A DNA stretch of 64,000 bases from Rhodococcus sp. CH91. Its GTDB lineage: Bacteria > Actinomycetota > Actinomycetes > Mycobacteriales > Mycobacteriaceae. Positions 36,696 through 48,000 of this stretch are shown here, one piece after another; position 1 is the stretch's first letter, and every line of letters begins with the position of its first letter. Position numbers and translations under genes: made by a program. The notes below the pieces were generated by a model. The model did not search any database, had not been told where the DNA came from, and saw nothing but the letters and a program-made list of their open reading frames with translations. Location of the stretch: assembly GCF_022554085.1 (NCBI RefSeq), contig NZ_JAKFYR010000002.1, positions 1 to 64,000 of the forward strand, written 5' to 3'.

Positions 36696-37132
36696 GCGTT
36701 TCCGGGAGGCCGATCGACGTCCTCCTCGTCGAGGACGATCCCGGCGACGAGTTGATGACGCGTGAAGCGTTCGAGGACAACAAAATCGGCAACACCCTCC
36801 ACGTGGTGCGCGATGGTGAGGAAGCGCTCGACTTCCTCTACAAGCGTGGGGCGCACAAGGATGCGCCGCGGCCCGACCTCATCCTGCTCGATCTGAACCT
36901 GCCCAAGTACGACGGGCGACAGGTCCTCGAACATGTGAAGTCCGACAACGATCTCACCGACATCCCCGTCGTGGTCCTCACCACCTCGGCAGCGGAGGAG
37001 GACATCCTGCGCAGCTACAAATTGCACGCCAACGCGTACGTGACGAAACCGGTCGATCTCGACCAGTTCATCCGCGCGGTGCGACAGATCGACGAGTTCT
37101 TCGTCCAGGTGGTGCGGTTGCCGGGGCGCTGA
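36692..37132 (+). CDS. Single-domain response regulator (Rcp1-like)
   Basis: A 146-aa stand-alone receiver with Glu14-Asp16, phosphoacceptor Asp67 (LILLDLNLPKYDG), Thr in VLTTS and Lys119 (VTKPVDL). The insert after DFLYKRGAH and the ending FFVQVVRLPG are typical of Rcp1-type partners of Cph1-like kinases. It has no output domain, so it probably relays or buffers phosphate. Its ATG overlaps the kinase stop (36692-36695). Confidence 0.93.
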   Translation: MSVSGRPIDVLLVEDDPGDELMTREAFEDNKIGNTLHVVRDGEEALDFLYKRGAHKDAPRPDLILLDLNLPKYDGRQVLEHVKSDNDLTDIPVVVLTTSAAEEDILRSYKLHANAYVTKPVDLDQFIRAVRQIDEFFVQVVRLPGR

Positions 37133-37157
37133 GCCTGCAGACTGTACAGACGACATC

Positions 37158-37181
37158 GGGCGGATCCAGCAGGATCCGCCC
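37158..37181. terminator. Hairpin terminator
   Basis: A perfect 10-bp stem (37158-37167 with 37172-37181) with a 4-nt loop lies between the convergent receiver and DUF3817 genes. Confidence 0.78.
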
Positions 37182-37206
37182 GATTCGTGTGTGGGGAGGT
37201 CGTGGC

Positions 37207-37584
37207 TCAGACGCCGAAGTCGGCCTTGACCTGCTGGGTGCGCTTGTGTTCGACGAAGAACGACAGGAACGGGATCGTGCCTGCGAGAAGCGTCCAGACG
37301 GTGCGGGCGATGGGCCAGCGCACCTTGATCGACAGATCGAAGGTGAGCACCAGGTAGATCGCGTACACCCAGCCGTGGACGATCGCGATCCAGGCCGGCA
37401 CGTTCTCGATGCCGATGATGTACTTGGCGACCATCTCACCGGTGAGGATCAGCAGCCAGATACCGGTCGCGTAGGCGAGCACGCGGTAACGCAGCAGCGC
37501 GGACCGGATCTTCTTCCGATCGGCATCGCTGACGACGCGCGGTGTGGTGCCCTGGCCGGACGCCTGCTCGGGGGTCGTGCTCAC
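37207..37584 (-). CDS. DUF3817 membrane protein (Rv1342c-like)
   Basis: A 125-aa protein with three hydrophobic helices (YATGIWLLILTGEMVAKYII; IAIVHGWVYAIYLVLTFDLS; TVWTLLAGTIPFLSFFVEHK). The tail ends in KADFGV. Its GTG overlaps the stop of the upstream membrane-protein gene (GTGA at 37581-37584), so the two are co-translated. Same order as M. tuberculosis Rv1343c-Rv1342c. Paralogue of the 10887-11246 product; function unknown. Confidence 0.87.
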   Translation of the reverse strand: MSTTPEQASGQGTTPRVVSDADRKKIRSALLRYRVLAYATGIWLLILTGEMVAKYIIGIENVPAWIAIVHGWVYAIYLVLTFDLSIKVRWPIARTVWTLLAGTIPFLSFFVEHKRTQQVKADFGV

Positions 37585-37997
37585 TGAGCGCTCCTATCGG
37601 ACCTGCGCGCGAGCTGCGCGAGGTACTCGTTGTACTCGTTGATCTGCCGTGCGTCGGGATCGCTGTCTTCCTCGGCCCTCGCCTCCGCGAGTGTGCGCGG
37701 GCGGGTGGGAAGAAGGTCCTCGGGAATCTCGCTGGGTTCGTCCGAGTCGGACGGGCGACGACCGCCGGTACTCTCGGCTTCCTTCTCCTCGGCCTCGAGG
37801 CGGACGAAGCGCCGGTAGGCGTAGACGCAGAAGAAGGCGAAGGCCGGCCACTGGAGGGCGTAGCCGAGGTTCTGGTAGGTGCCGCCCACCTGTTCGAATG
37901 CCGTCCACTGCCAGTAACCGAGGCCGAGGCACACCGCCGCGGCCACCAGAACCAGGACGATCAGGGCCAGTCGGCGGGGAGGACGATACTCGGACAC
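37581..37997 (-). CDS. Small membrane protein (Rv1343c/LprD-like)
   Basis: A 138-aa protein with two hydrophobic helices (RLALIVLVLVAAAVCLGLGY; GYALQWPAFAFFCVYAYRRF) and a charged cytoplasmic tail of ~70 residues. I place the start at GTG 37997 (MSEYRPPRRLAL). A start at 38024 would fall inside the tRNA-Leu terminator hairpin. I see no lipobox, so despite the M. tuberculosis name LprD it need not be a lipoprotein. Function unknown. Confidence 0.8.
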   Translation of the reverse strand: MSEYRPPRRLALIVLVLVAAAVCLGLGYWQWTAFEQVGGTYQNLGYALQWPAFAFFCVYAYRRFVRLEAEEKEAESTGGRRPSDSDEPSEIPEDLLPTRPRTLAEARAEEDSDPDARQINEYNEYLAQLARRSDRSAQ

Positions 37998-38017
37998 GTC
38001 CTCGACGGTACCCGAGC

Positions 38018-38050
38018 GGTGCACCGACCTGCCAAGACGGTCGGTGCACC
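38018..38050 (-). terminator. Terminator of tRNA-Leu
   Basis: A perfect 12-bp stem (38018-38029 with 38039-38050) begins 16 nt beyond the encoded CCA of tRNA-Leu on the minus strand. Confidence 0.7.
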
Positions 38051-38065
38051 GTGGGTGAGGTCACG

Positions 38066-38150
38066 TGGTGCGCGAGGGGGGATTCGAACCCCCACGTCCT
38101 GAGGACACTGCGTCCTAAGCGCAGCGCGTCTGCCGTTCCGCCACTCGCGC
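38066..38150 (-). tRNA. tRNA-Leu (anticodon UAG)
   Basis: On the minus strand the acceptor arms GCGCGAG and CTCGCGC pair over 7 bp. The anticodon stem CTGCG/CGCAG encloses CTTAGGA with anticodon TAG. A long variable arm and GGTTCGAATCC T-loop mark a class II tRNA. Discriminator A is followed by an encoded CCA (38066-38068). Decodes CUA (and possibly other CUN). Confidence 0.95.
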
Positions 38151-38167
38151 GTCACGGACACAATACG

Positions 38168-38664
38168 TCACGAGAGCGGGTTGTTCTTGCTGAAGGTGAA
38201 GCGGCGTCGGCCGGCCCACGTCGGCGTCTGACTGTGGCAGTTGGGGCACAGGAATCGGACATTCTCGGGCCGCGAGTCGTTCGGATTTCCGTCGACATGA
38301 TCGACGTGGAAGACCAATGTGTTCCCGCACCACAGCGGCTCGGTTCCGCACCCTTCGCACTTGTGCGGTCGGCCGGATTCGATGAGAGCCCGGCGTAACA
38401 GATGGGGTTTGGTGCGTGCAGAGCCTGCGGGGGTCTCGACGAGGATCGTGGTCCAGTGTCGCTTGACCACGGCCCGGCGGGAAGTCGTGGTCGACCGGTG
38501 AAATGAGATGTATCGATGCCGAGTGCTCTGATCCTGCGGCTGAGATGCGTGTGGTGACCGCCGTTCGGCTTCAGTCCGAAATAACGCATCACTTCGGCGA
38601 AGTTGGTGCTGTCGCGCACCGCCTCTTCGAGCATCTCTTTCGTGTACTTGACCCGCCGCGTCAT
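38168..38664 (-). pseudogene. HNH endonuclease, frameshifted
   Basis: Two reading frames make up one gene. The N-terminal part, from ATG 38664 behind a GAGGGGGG site, reads TRRVKYTKEMLEEAVRDSTN and continues to IRALGIDTSHFTG. The C-terminal part in the frame ending at 38168 carries RRALIESGRPHKCEGCG, then FHVDHVDGNPNDSRPENVRF and LCPNCHSQTP. This is a complete HNH core with zinc CxxC pairs. The frames join around 38480-38505 in a way that fits a single-base deletion. Unshifted translation would give a 170-aa product lacking the nuclease core. This type of HNH gene is common in actinobacterial genomes and phages. A sequencing error is the other explanation. Confidence 0.75.
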
Positions 38665-39064
38665 ATCGCCCCCCTCGAATGTGTGTTCGATTCGAGCGGA
38701 AGGCTATCCCGGCTGTCCGACAGCCTCGGGTCGCCGGATGCATGCGATCGCGCCGTCGTCAACAGGTAACGATTGTATAACGAAAAACGTGAGGGTTTCC
38801 TCGGGTTCATGGACGTCCATGCACCCGTCCGGCCAGGAGTGATCCGGGTTACCGACCGGTTACTTTTTCGGACAGCTGTGAGGGAAATCACCGGTCGGGG
38901 AAGGATGCCGCAAATTGCGCGCAACAAAACATGAGGAACCCCTCATGATTTTGTGCGAACCTGGGCGTGCCCGAAAGCGGACCACTAGTCCAGCAGCACA
39001 CCGGCGCGCAGCGCTGAACCATCGATGCCTCGACGCCGGGGTGTTCAGGAGAGGAACCACACGC
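38665..39064 (+). promoter_or_regulatory. fas control region with palindromes and direct repeats
   Basis: About 400 bp without a gene that I can support, and more AT-rich than its surroundings. It contains TATAAC (38776-38781), a pair of GGTTAC elements 11 bp apart (38847-38852 and 38858-38863), a 10-bp palindrome TTGCGCGCAA (38915-38924), and a 7-bp inverted repeat CATGAGG/CCTCATG with 4-nt loop (38930-38947). The fas Shine-Dalgarno is AGGAGAGG (39048-39055). These are candidates for promoter and operator sites of fas-acpS; which protein binds is unknown. Confidence 0.5.
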
Positions 39065-42000
39065 GTGACGATCGACGAGACCACACCAGGCGACAACGGA
39101 CGGAACTCGAAGGCATCACGACGCACCACCGACCGGTCCACGGCAGCTGCTCCGGCCCGTGCCCTGGTCGACAAGCTCCTCGCGGGGGAGCCCTACGCGC
39201 TCGCGTTCGGCGGCCAGGGCGCCCCCTGGCTCACCTCGCTCGAGGAGCTCAGCCGTGACAACGGCCTCGAACCCGTGCTCACCGACCTGGTCAACCGTGC
39301 CGCCGCCCACCTCGATCCGGTCGCGAGCGACCTCGTGGTGGTCCGCCCGACGGGATTCGATCCCGTCGCCTGGATCCTCGAGAACGAACTCGCCGACGAG
39401 GACGACGCGCCCACCGGCCCGTCCGGAGCTGCCCTCACTTCTGCCGCCGTGTCGCTGCCCGGCGTCTTCCTCACCCAGGTCGCCGCGCTGCGCGCGCTCG
39501 CGAACCAGGGCCTCGACATCGATTCCGTGGCACCGAGCGCGGTCATCGGACACTCTCAGGGTGTCCTCGCCGTCGAGTCCGTCGCCGCTGCCGGCCGCAA
39601 GGACGCCGAGATCCTGGCGATCGCCCAGCTCATCGGTGCCGCCGCGACCCTCGTCGGTCGTCGCCGCGGCCTGATCTCCGGCGCCGGCCGGTACCCGATG
39701 CTCGCAGTCGCCAACGTCGACCCCGAGCGCCTGCGCGCGATCGTCGCCGAGGTCTTCGAGGGCCAGGATCCCGAGCGCAGCGCCGTCGTCGCGATCCGCA
39801 ATGCCCGTCGTCGCGTCGTCCTGTCGGGCCCGCCCGCCGCTCTCGAGCGCGTGCAGCAGCGCTGCGAGCAGATCTCCGCCGCGGAGACCCGCGAGCGTGA
39901 GGCCAAGAAGCGCGGCGGTGCGGTCTTCTCCCCGGCCTTCGAGCCCGTCGCGGCCGAGGTCGGCTTCCATCACCCCGCCTTCGCGGACGCCGTGGAGCAG
40001 GTCGCCGACTGGGCAGCTCGTTGCGAGCTCGACGCCGAACTCGCCCGCAGCCTGGCGGAGGCCATCCTCGTCGCCCCGATCGACTGGGTCGAGCAGGTCG
40101 ACTCCGCCGTCGCATCGGGCGCCTCGTGGATCCTCGACCTCGGTCCCGGTGAGCTCCTCACCCGCATGACCAGCTCGGGTCTGCGCGGTCAGGGCGTCGG
40201 CATCATCGCCGCCGCGACCCGCGGCGGTCAGCGCAACCTCCTCACTCCGGGCGCCGAGCCCGAGGTTCCGCGTGCCTGGTCGGAGTTCGCTCCGAAGCCG
40301 GTCGCGCTGCCGGACGGCCGCATCGCCGTCGAGACGGCCTTCACCCGCCTGACGGGCCGCTCACCGATCCTGCTCGCGGGTATGACTCCCACGACCGTCG
40401 ATCCGAAGATCGTCGCCGCGGCCGCGAATGCCGGCCACTGGGCCGAACTCGCCGGCGGCGGTCAGGTCACCGAGCAGATCTTCGCCGACCACGTCGCCGA
40501 GCTGACCGAGCTGCTCGAGCCGGGTCGCGCCGTCCAGTTCAATTCGATGTTCCTCGACCCCTACCTGTGGAAGCTGCACGTCGGTGGCAAGCGTCTGGTG
40601 CCCAAGGCCCGCGCGGCCGGTGCGCCCTTCGACGGGGTCGTCGTCACCGCCGGTATCCCGGAGCTCGACGAGGCCGTGCAGATCATCTCCGATCTGCGTG
40701 AGGCCGGCATCGAGCATGTCGCCTTCAAGCCGGGCACGGTGGCACAGATCCGTTCGGTGATCCGCATCGCCAACGAGGTTCCCGACTACCCGGTCATCGC
40801 CCACATCGAGGGCGGTCGCGCCGGTGGTCACCACTCGTGGGAGGACCTCGACGACCTGCTCCTCGACACCTACGCCGAGCTGCGCACGCGCCCGAACCTG
40901 GTGCTGTGCGTCGGCGGCGGTATCGGTACGCCGGAGAAGGCGGCCGAGTACCTGACGGGCCGCTGGTCCACCGTTCACGGTTTCCCGGCCATGCCGCTCG
41001 ACGGCATCCTCGTCGGCACCGCGGCGATGGCGACCCTCGAGGCCACCACCTCACCCGAGGTCAAGCAGCTCCTCGTCGACACGCCCGGCACGCCCGACTG
41101 GGTGGCCGCGGGTACCGCGACAGGCGGAATGGCCTCCGGCCGTAGTCAGCTCGGCGCCGACATCCACGAGATCGACAACGCCGCCTCCCGCACGGGCCGT
41201 CTGCTCGACGAGGTCGCCGGTGATGCCGAGGCGGTCGCCGCGCGCCGCGACGAGATCATCGAAGCCCTGAACGGCACGGCGAAGCCGTATTTCGGCGATC
41301 TCGACTCCATGACCTACCTGCAGTGGCTCGAGCGCTACCTCGAACTGGCGGTCGGCCCCGACGACGCCGCCGAGTTCGATTGCGGCAGCGACCTCGGCGA
41401 CATCCTGGCCGAGGCGCACACCAGCCCGTGGACGGATGTGTCGTGGCGCGAGCGTTTCCGCGACATGCTGCAGCGCGCCGAGGCACGTCTGCATCCCGTC
41501 TGCCGGGGTCCGATCCCGACCCTGTTCGACGACGACGCGGTGCTCGAGCGCCCGTACGCCGCGCTCAAGGCGCTCGCGGCCCAGTACACGGACGCGGGCG
41601 AGGTCGTGCTGCACCCCGCCGACGTGCCGTTCTTCGTGTCCCTGTGCCGCAGCCCGGGCAAGCCGGTCAACTTCGTCCCGGTGATCGACCGGGATGTGCG
41701 CCGCTGGTGGCGTTCGGATTCGCTGTGGCAGGCCCACGATCCGCGGTATTCCGCCGATCAGGTGTGCGTGATCCCGGGCACCGTCGCCGTCGCCGGTATC
41801 ACCCGCGTCGACGAGCCGGTCGGTGAACTCCTCGACCGCTTCGAGAAGGCCACGGCCGACGAACTCCTCGCCGAGGGCGTGGAGCCGGTGGAGCTCGCAG
41901 CCCGCCGCCACCGCGACATCGCGTCGGGTCTGCTCGACGCGGTGTTGTCCGCACCCGACGTCTCGTGGGCCGGCCGCCAGACGCGCAACCCGATCCACCG

Positions 42001-45000
42001 TCTCGGTGATCTCACGGAGTGGACCGTCGAGTCCGAGACCGCGGCCTCGCACGCCCCGACGGGTGCGACTCTGACGATCCTCGACGACGAGCACGTGGGC
42101 CTGCGTGTGCCGCTGGTACGCGGCAAGGCCGTCGAGATCCGCCTGACCGTGCCGGCTTCGGTCGTCTCGGGCGGTGCGCCCGTCGTCACCGAAGCCGATG
42201 CGGACGCGTCGATGTCGGCGCTGCTCGGTGTCGCCGCCGGTCAGGAGCTGCCGGAGGTGAGGAAGGGCGCTGCCCGCATCACCCTGGGCTGGCTGCCGGA
42301 GAAGGTCGCCGACCACGCCGGTGTCACCGGCTCGGGTCTGCCGCAGAACCTGACCCCCAGCGGCAACGGTGTTCCCGACGTCCTCGTCGGTGCCTGCTGG
42401 CCGGCCGTCTTCGCCGCGCTCGGTGCCGCCCGCACCGGCACCGGCCTCTCGGTGATCGAGGGCATGCTGGACCTGGTCCACCTCGATCACGGGATCGACG
42501 TGACGAGCGGATTGCCCACCGAGCCCGCCTTCCTCGGAGTGAAGGCCGAGGTCACCGGTGTGTCCGACACCGACCTCGGTCGCGTCGTCGAGGTGCACGT
42601 GGTCATCACGGCTGACAGCGGGGACGGCTCGGGCGACCGGGTGGTCGCGACGCTCGCCGAGCGCTTCGCGATCCGCGGCCGCACCGGCACCGCCGAACTC
42701 GCCGATCCGGCCCGCGCCGGTGGTGCCCTGACCGAGGCGGCCACCGACACGCCGCGTCGCCGTCGCCGGGACGCCGTCATCGTCGCCCCGACCGACATGA
42801 GCGCCTTCGCGAAGGTCTCGGGCGATCACAACCCGATTCACACCTCCGGTAACGCGGCTCTGCTCGCGGGACTGGGCACGCCGATCGTCCACGGCATGTG
42901 GCTGTCGGCCGCGGCCCAGCAGGTGGTGACCGCGATCGAGCAGGACGCGAAGCTTCCCGCCCGTCGTCTGACCTCCTGGACCGCCCGCTTCCTCGGCATG
43001 GTCCGCCCGGGCGCGAAGATCGATGTGCGTGTCGATCGCATCGCCACCGACGGTGGCGCCGAGGTCGTCGAGGTGGGTTGCCGCGTCGACGGCGATCTCG
43101 TGATGGTCGCGACCGGCCGGATCGCCGCGCCCAGGACGGTCTACGCCTTCCCGGGCCAGGGCATCCAACGCCCCGGCATGGGCCTCGACGCCCGTGCCCG
43201 CTCGAAGGCCGCCCGCGAGATCTGGGAGCGCGCGGACAAGCACACCCGTGAGGCTCTCGGCTTCTCGATCCTCGCCGTGGTCCGCGACAACCCGACCGTC
43301 CTCAAGGCCCGCGGAGTCACCCACAAGCACCCCGACGGCGTGCTGCACCTGACGCAGTTCACGCAGGTCGCGATGGCCACGCTGGGTGTCGCGCAGATCG
43401 CCGAGCTGAAGGAGTCCGGCGCGTTCGTCGAGGACGCCTTCCTGGCCGGTCACTCGGTGGGCGAATACAACGCTCTCGCCGCGGTCGCCGGTGTCCTGCC
43501 GCTCGAAGCCGTCCTGGAGGTGGTCTTCCAGCGCGGTTCCGCGATGCACGCTCTCGTGCCGCGCGACGAGCAGGGCCGGTCGAACTACCGCATGGCCGCG
43601 ATCCGGCCGTCGCAGTTCGGCGTGGCCGACGACGACCTGCAGGACTTCGTCGCCGGTGTCGCCGAGGAGACCGGAGAGTTCCTCGAGATCGTCAACCTGA
43701 ACCTGCGCGGTTCGCAGTACGCGATCGCCGGTACCGTCGCGGGCCTCGAAGCCCTCGAATCGGTGATCGAGCGCAAGGTCGCCGAGTTCGGTGGCAAGCG
43801 CGCGTTCATCCTGGTCCCGGGCATCGACGTGCCGTTCCACTCGACGGTGCTGCGTGGCGGTGTCGACGACTTCCGTGAGCGGTTGCTCGCACTGCTGCCG
43901 CAGGAGATCGACCCGAACATCCTCATCGGCCGGTACATCCCGAATCTCGTGCCCAAGCCGTTCGAGCTGGGCCGCGGGTTCGTCCAGGAGATCGCCGATC
44001 TGGTGCCCTCGCAGCCGCTCGCCGAGGTCCTCGCGGATTTCGACAGCTGGGCGGCCAAGCCCGTCGAGCTGACCCGTGTGGTGCTCGCCGAGCTGCTCGC
44101 CTGGCAGTTCGCGTCACCGGTCCGCTGGATCGAGACGCAGGATCTGCTGTTCGCCGACGAGGCCGACGGCGGTCTCGGTGTCGAGCGGTTCGTCGAGGTG
44201 GGCCTCGGCAGCGCTCCGACAGTGGCGAACCTGGCATCGCAGACGCTCAAGCTGCCCGGTCGTTTCGGTGGTCCCGTCGAGGTGCTCAACATCGAGCGTG
44301 AGGCGTCGATCGTCTACTCGACCGATACCGATCCGGCCCCGGTCGAGGACGACGAGCCCGCTGCTCCGTCCGCCGACGCCGCGCCTGCTGCTGCTGCGGC
44401 GCCGGCACCTGCTGCGGCGCCCGCTGCACCGGCGGGCGGTCCGGCCCCGGACGACATCGCGTTCAAGGCAGCCGATGCCACCAGGGTGCTCATCGCCCTG
44501 TGGACGAAGTTGCGCCCGGACCAGATCGGCCCGGCCGACACGATCGAGGCGCTGTGCGACGGCGTGTCCTCGCGGCGCAACCAGCTGCTCGTCGACCTCG
44601 GCTCCGAGTTGTCGCTCGGCGCGATCGACGGTGCCGCAGACGCCGACATGGGCGCTCTCGCCGGCACGGTCGACCGTCTGGCCCGCACCTACCGTCCGTT
44701 CGGCCCGGTGCTGACGGATTCGATCAACGATCACCTGCGCAAGGTCTTCGGTCCGTCCGGCAAGCGCCCCGGCTACATCGCCGATCGGGTCACGAAGGTG
44801 TGGGGCCTGGGCGAGGGTTGGGCATCGCACGTCACCGCGGAGGCCGCTCTCGGCAGCCGTGAGGGCTCGTCCGTTCGAGGTGGCGATCTCGGGGGGCTCA
44901 CCGACGGTGCGCTCTCGGACGCCGCTTCCGTCGACAAGCTGATCGACGCCGCTGTGCAGTCGGTCGCGTCGCGCCGCGGAATCGCCGTGTCGATGCCGTC

Positions 45001-48000
45001 CGCCGGTGGTGGTGGAGGCGCGACCGTCGACGCCGCCGCGCTCGGAGAGTTCGCCGAGCAGATCACCGGCCGTGACGGCGTTCTCGCGAACGCCGCCCGC
45101 CTGGTACTCGAACAGCTCGGCCACACCGAGCAGGTCTCGGGCATCGCGGACAAGGCGGACGACGAACTCGTCGACCTGGTGTCGGCGGAACTCGGATCCG
45201 ACTGGCCGCGGCTGGTCGCTCCGGCCTTCGACGAGCGCAAGGCCGTCCTGATCGACGATCGCTGGGCCACCGCCCGCGAGGATCTGGCCCGTGTCTGGCT
45301 CGGTGAACAGTTCGATACCGAACGTTTCACGGGCGCCGGCCGGACCGTCGCCGCGCACGCCGCCTTCTGGGGACGCAAGGCCACCGAGACCGGTCGCGCG
45401 GAGCTCGCGCAGACCTACGCCGCGATCGCCGAGGCCGCCCTCGTCACCGAGGGTGCCGAGTACGCGGACGAGGTGGCCGTGGTCACCGGTGCCAGCAAGG
45501 GCGGTATCGGCGCAGCCGTCGCCGCGAAGCTGCTCGCCGGTGGTGCAACGGTCGTCGTCACGACGTCCTCGCTGAACGACAGCCGCCTGGGCTTCTACAA
45601 GGAGCTGTACGCCCGCAACGCCCGCGCCGGTGCCGCTCTGTGGGTGGTTCCCGCGAACATGGCGTCCTACAGCGACGTCGATGCCCTGATCGAGTGGCTC
45701 GGCACCGAGACCGTCGAGGTCGCCGGTGGTGCGAAGAAGCTGATCAAGGACGCGCTGACCCCGACGCTGCTCTTCCCGTTCGCCGCGCCGCGTGTGGCGG
45801 GTTCGCTCGCCGACGCCGGGGCGCGCGCCGAGATGGAGATGCGGGTGCTGCTGTGGTCGGTCGAGCGACTGATCGCCGGACTGTCGAAGATCGGGTACGA
45901 CCGCGACGTCGACACCCACCTGCACGTCGTGCTGCCCGGTTCGCCGAACCGCGGCAAGTTCGGTGGCGACGGTGCCTACGGTGAGGCCAAGGCCGCACTC
46001 GACGCGATCATCAACCGCTGGAGCGCCGAGCGCACCTGGGCCGAGCGCGTCACCCTGGCCCACGCCCTCATCGGCTGGGTGCGCGGCACGGGCCTGATGG
46101 GTGGCAACGACCCGCTGGTCGAGGCCGTCGAGGCTGCCGGTGTCCGCACCTGGTCGACGGACGAGATGGCCGAGGAACTGTGCCGGCTCGTCACGCCGGA
46201 AGCCAAGCGCCTCGCGGCCGACGCGCCGCTCGTGGCGGATCTGACCGGTGGCCTGTCCGAGGTGGACGTCGACCTGCCCGCGCTCGCGAAGCAGGCGCAG
46301 GACGCGGCCGACGCCGTCGAGGAGACCGAGGATCACACCGCGACCATCGCGGCGCTGCCCGAACCTCCGCGCGCCGAGGCGCTGCCGACCCCCGAGTGGG
46401 GCACGGTCACCGCCGACCTGGCCGACATGGTCGTCATCGTCGGTGCCGGTGAGCTCGGCCCCTACGGCTCCGCTCGCACCCGCTTCGAGATGGAGGTCGA
46501 CGAGGAACTGTCGGCCGCCGGTGTGCTCGAACTGGCGTGGGTCACGGGCCTGATCGGCTGGGAGAACGATCCGAAGCCGGGCTTCTACGACACCGAGACC
46601 GGTGAACTGGTACCTGAGGCGGAGATCGCCGACCGCTACCACGACGCGGTGGTCGAGCGTTGCGGCATCCGCCGCTACGGCGACGACGGCGCGATGATCG
46701 ACAACACGGCCCCGCTGCTCACCTCGGTCTTCCTGGACAAGGACCTGTCCTTCGTCGTCGGCTCCGAGGCCGAGGCCCGCGCGTTCGTCGACTCCGATCC
46801 GGAGAACACGGTCGCGTCGGTCGACGCAGAGTCGGGCGACTGGACCGTCACCCGCAAGGCCGGCACCGAGATCCGCGTGCCGCGCAAGGCGAAGCTGACC
46901 CGCACGGTCGGCGGCCAGATCCCGACCGGCTTCGACGTCACGAAGTGGGGCATCCCCGCCGACATGGCGGACTCCGTGGACCGGGTGGGTCTGTGGAACA
47001 TCGTCAGCACGGTCGACGCCTTCCTCACCGGTGGCTTCACCCCGTCCGAGCTGCTGCGCTGGGTGCACCCGTCGATGGTCGCCAACACGCAGGGCACCGG
47101 TATGGGCGGCATGTCGTCGATGCGGTCGCTGTACATCGACACGCTGCTCGGCGAGTCCCGCGCGAACGACATCCTGCAGGAAGCCCTGCCGAACGTCATC
47201 GCTGCGCACGTCGTCCAGTCGTACGTCGGCGGTTACGGCGCGATGGTCCACCCGGTCGCGGCATGCGCCACGGCTGCGGTCTCCGTCGAAGAAGGCGTGG
47301 ACAAGATCAAGCTCGGCAAGGCCGACCTGGTCGTCGCCGGTGGCTTCGACGATCTCGGTATCGAGGGCATCGTCGGCTTCGGTGACATGTCCGCGACCGC
47401 GAAGTCTGAGGACATGCAGGCCAAGGGCATCAGCGATCGCCGCTTCTCCCGCGCCAACGACCGTCGTCGCGGTGGATTCGTCGAATCGGCCGGTGGCGGC
47501 ACCATCCTGCTCGCCCGCGGCGATGTCGCGCTCGAGATGGGCCTGCCGGTTCTCGGTGTGGTCGCCTGGGCGGGTTCGTTCGCCGACGGTGTGCACACCT
47601 CGATTCCGGCGCCCGGCATCGGTGCCCTCGGTGCGGGTCGCGGTGGACGCGAGTCGGGTCTGGCGAAGGAACTGCGCAAGCTCGGCCTCACCGCCGACGA
47701 CATCGCGGTGATCTCCAAGCACGACACCTCGACCGCGGCGAACGACCCGAACGAGGCCGAGCTGCACGAGCGTCTGGCCGCAGCACTGGGCCGCAGCGAG
47801 GGCAACCCGATGTTCGTGGTCTCGCAGAAGTCGCTGACCGGTCACGCCAAGGGTGGCGCCGCCGCCTTCCAGCTGATCGGCCTGTGCCAGATCCTCGCGC
47901 AGGGTGTGGTTCCGCCGAACCGCAGCCTCGACTGCGTCGACGAGAAGATGGCGGAGTTCGAGCACCTGGTGTGGCCGCGCACGCCGATCCGCTTCGGCGA

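Noticed and set aside
38066-38664. A tRNA-Leu-integrated genomic island with the HNH gene as its remnant
   Set aside because: The HNH remnant lies on the 5' side of the tRNA, there is no duplicated tRNA 3' end, and no integrase or phage gene is seen.
38915-39064. N-terminal extension of Fas to the ATG at 38915
   Set aside because: The added 50 residues resemble no Fas N-terminus, contain the palindromic control elements, and GTG 39065 has a strong AGGAGAGG site.
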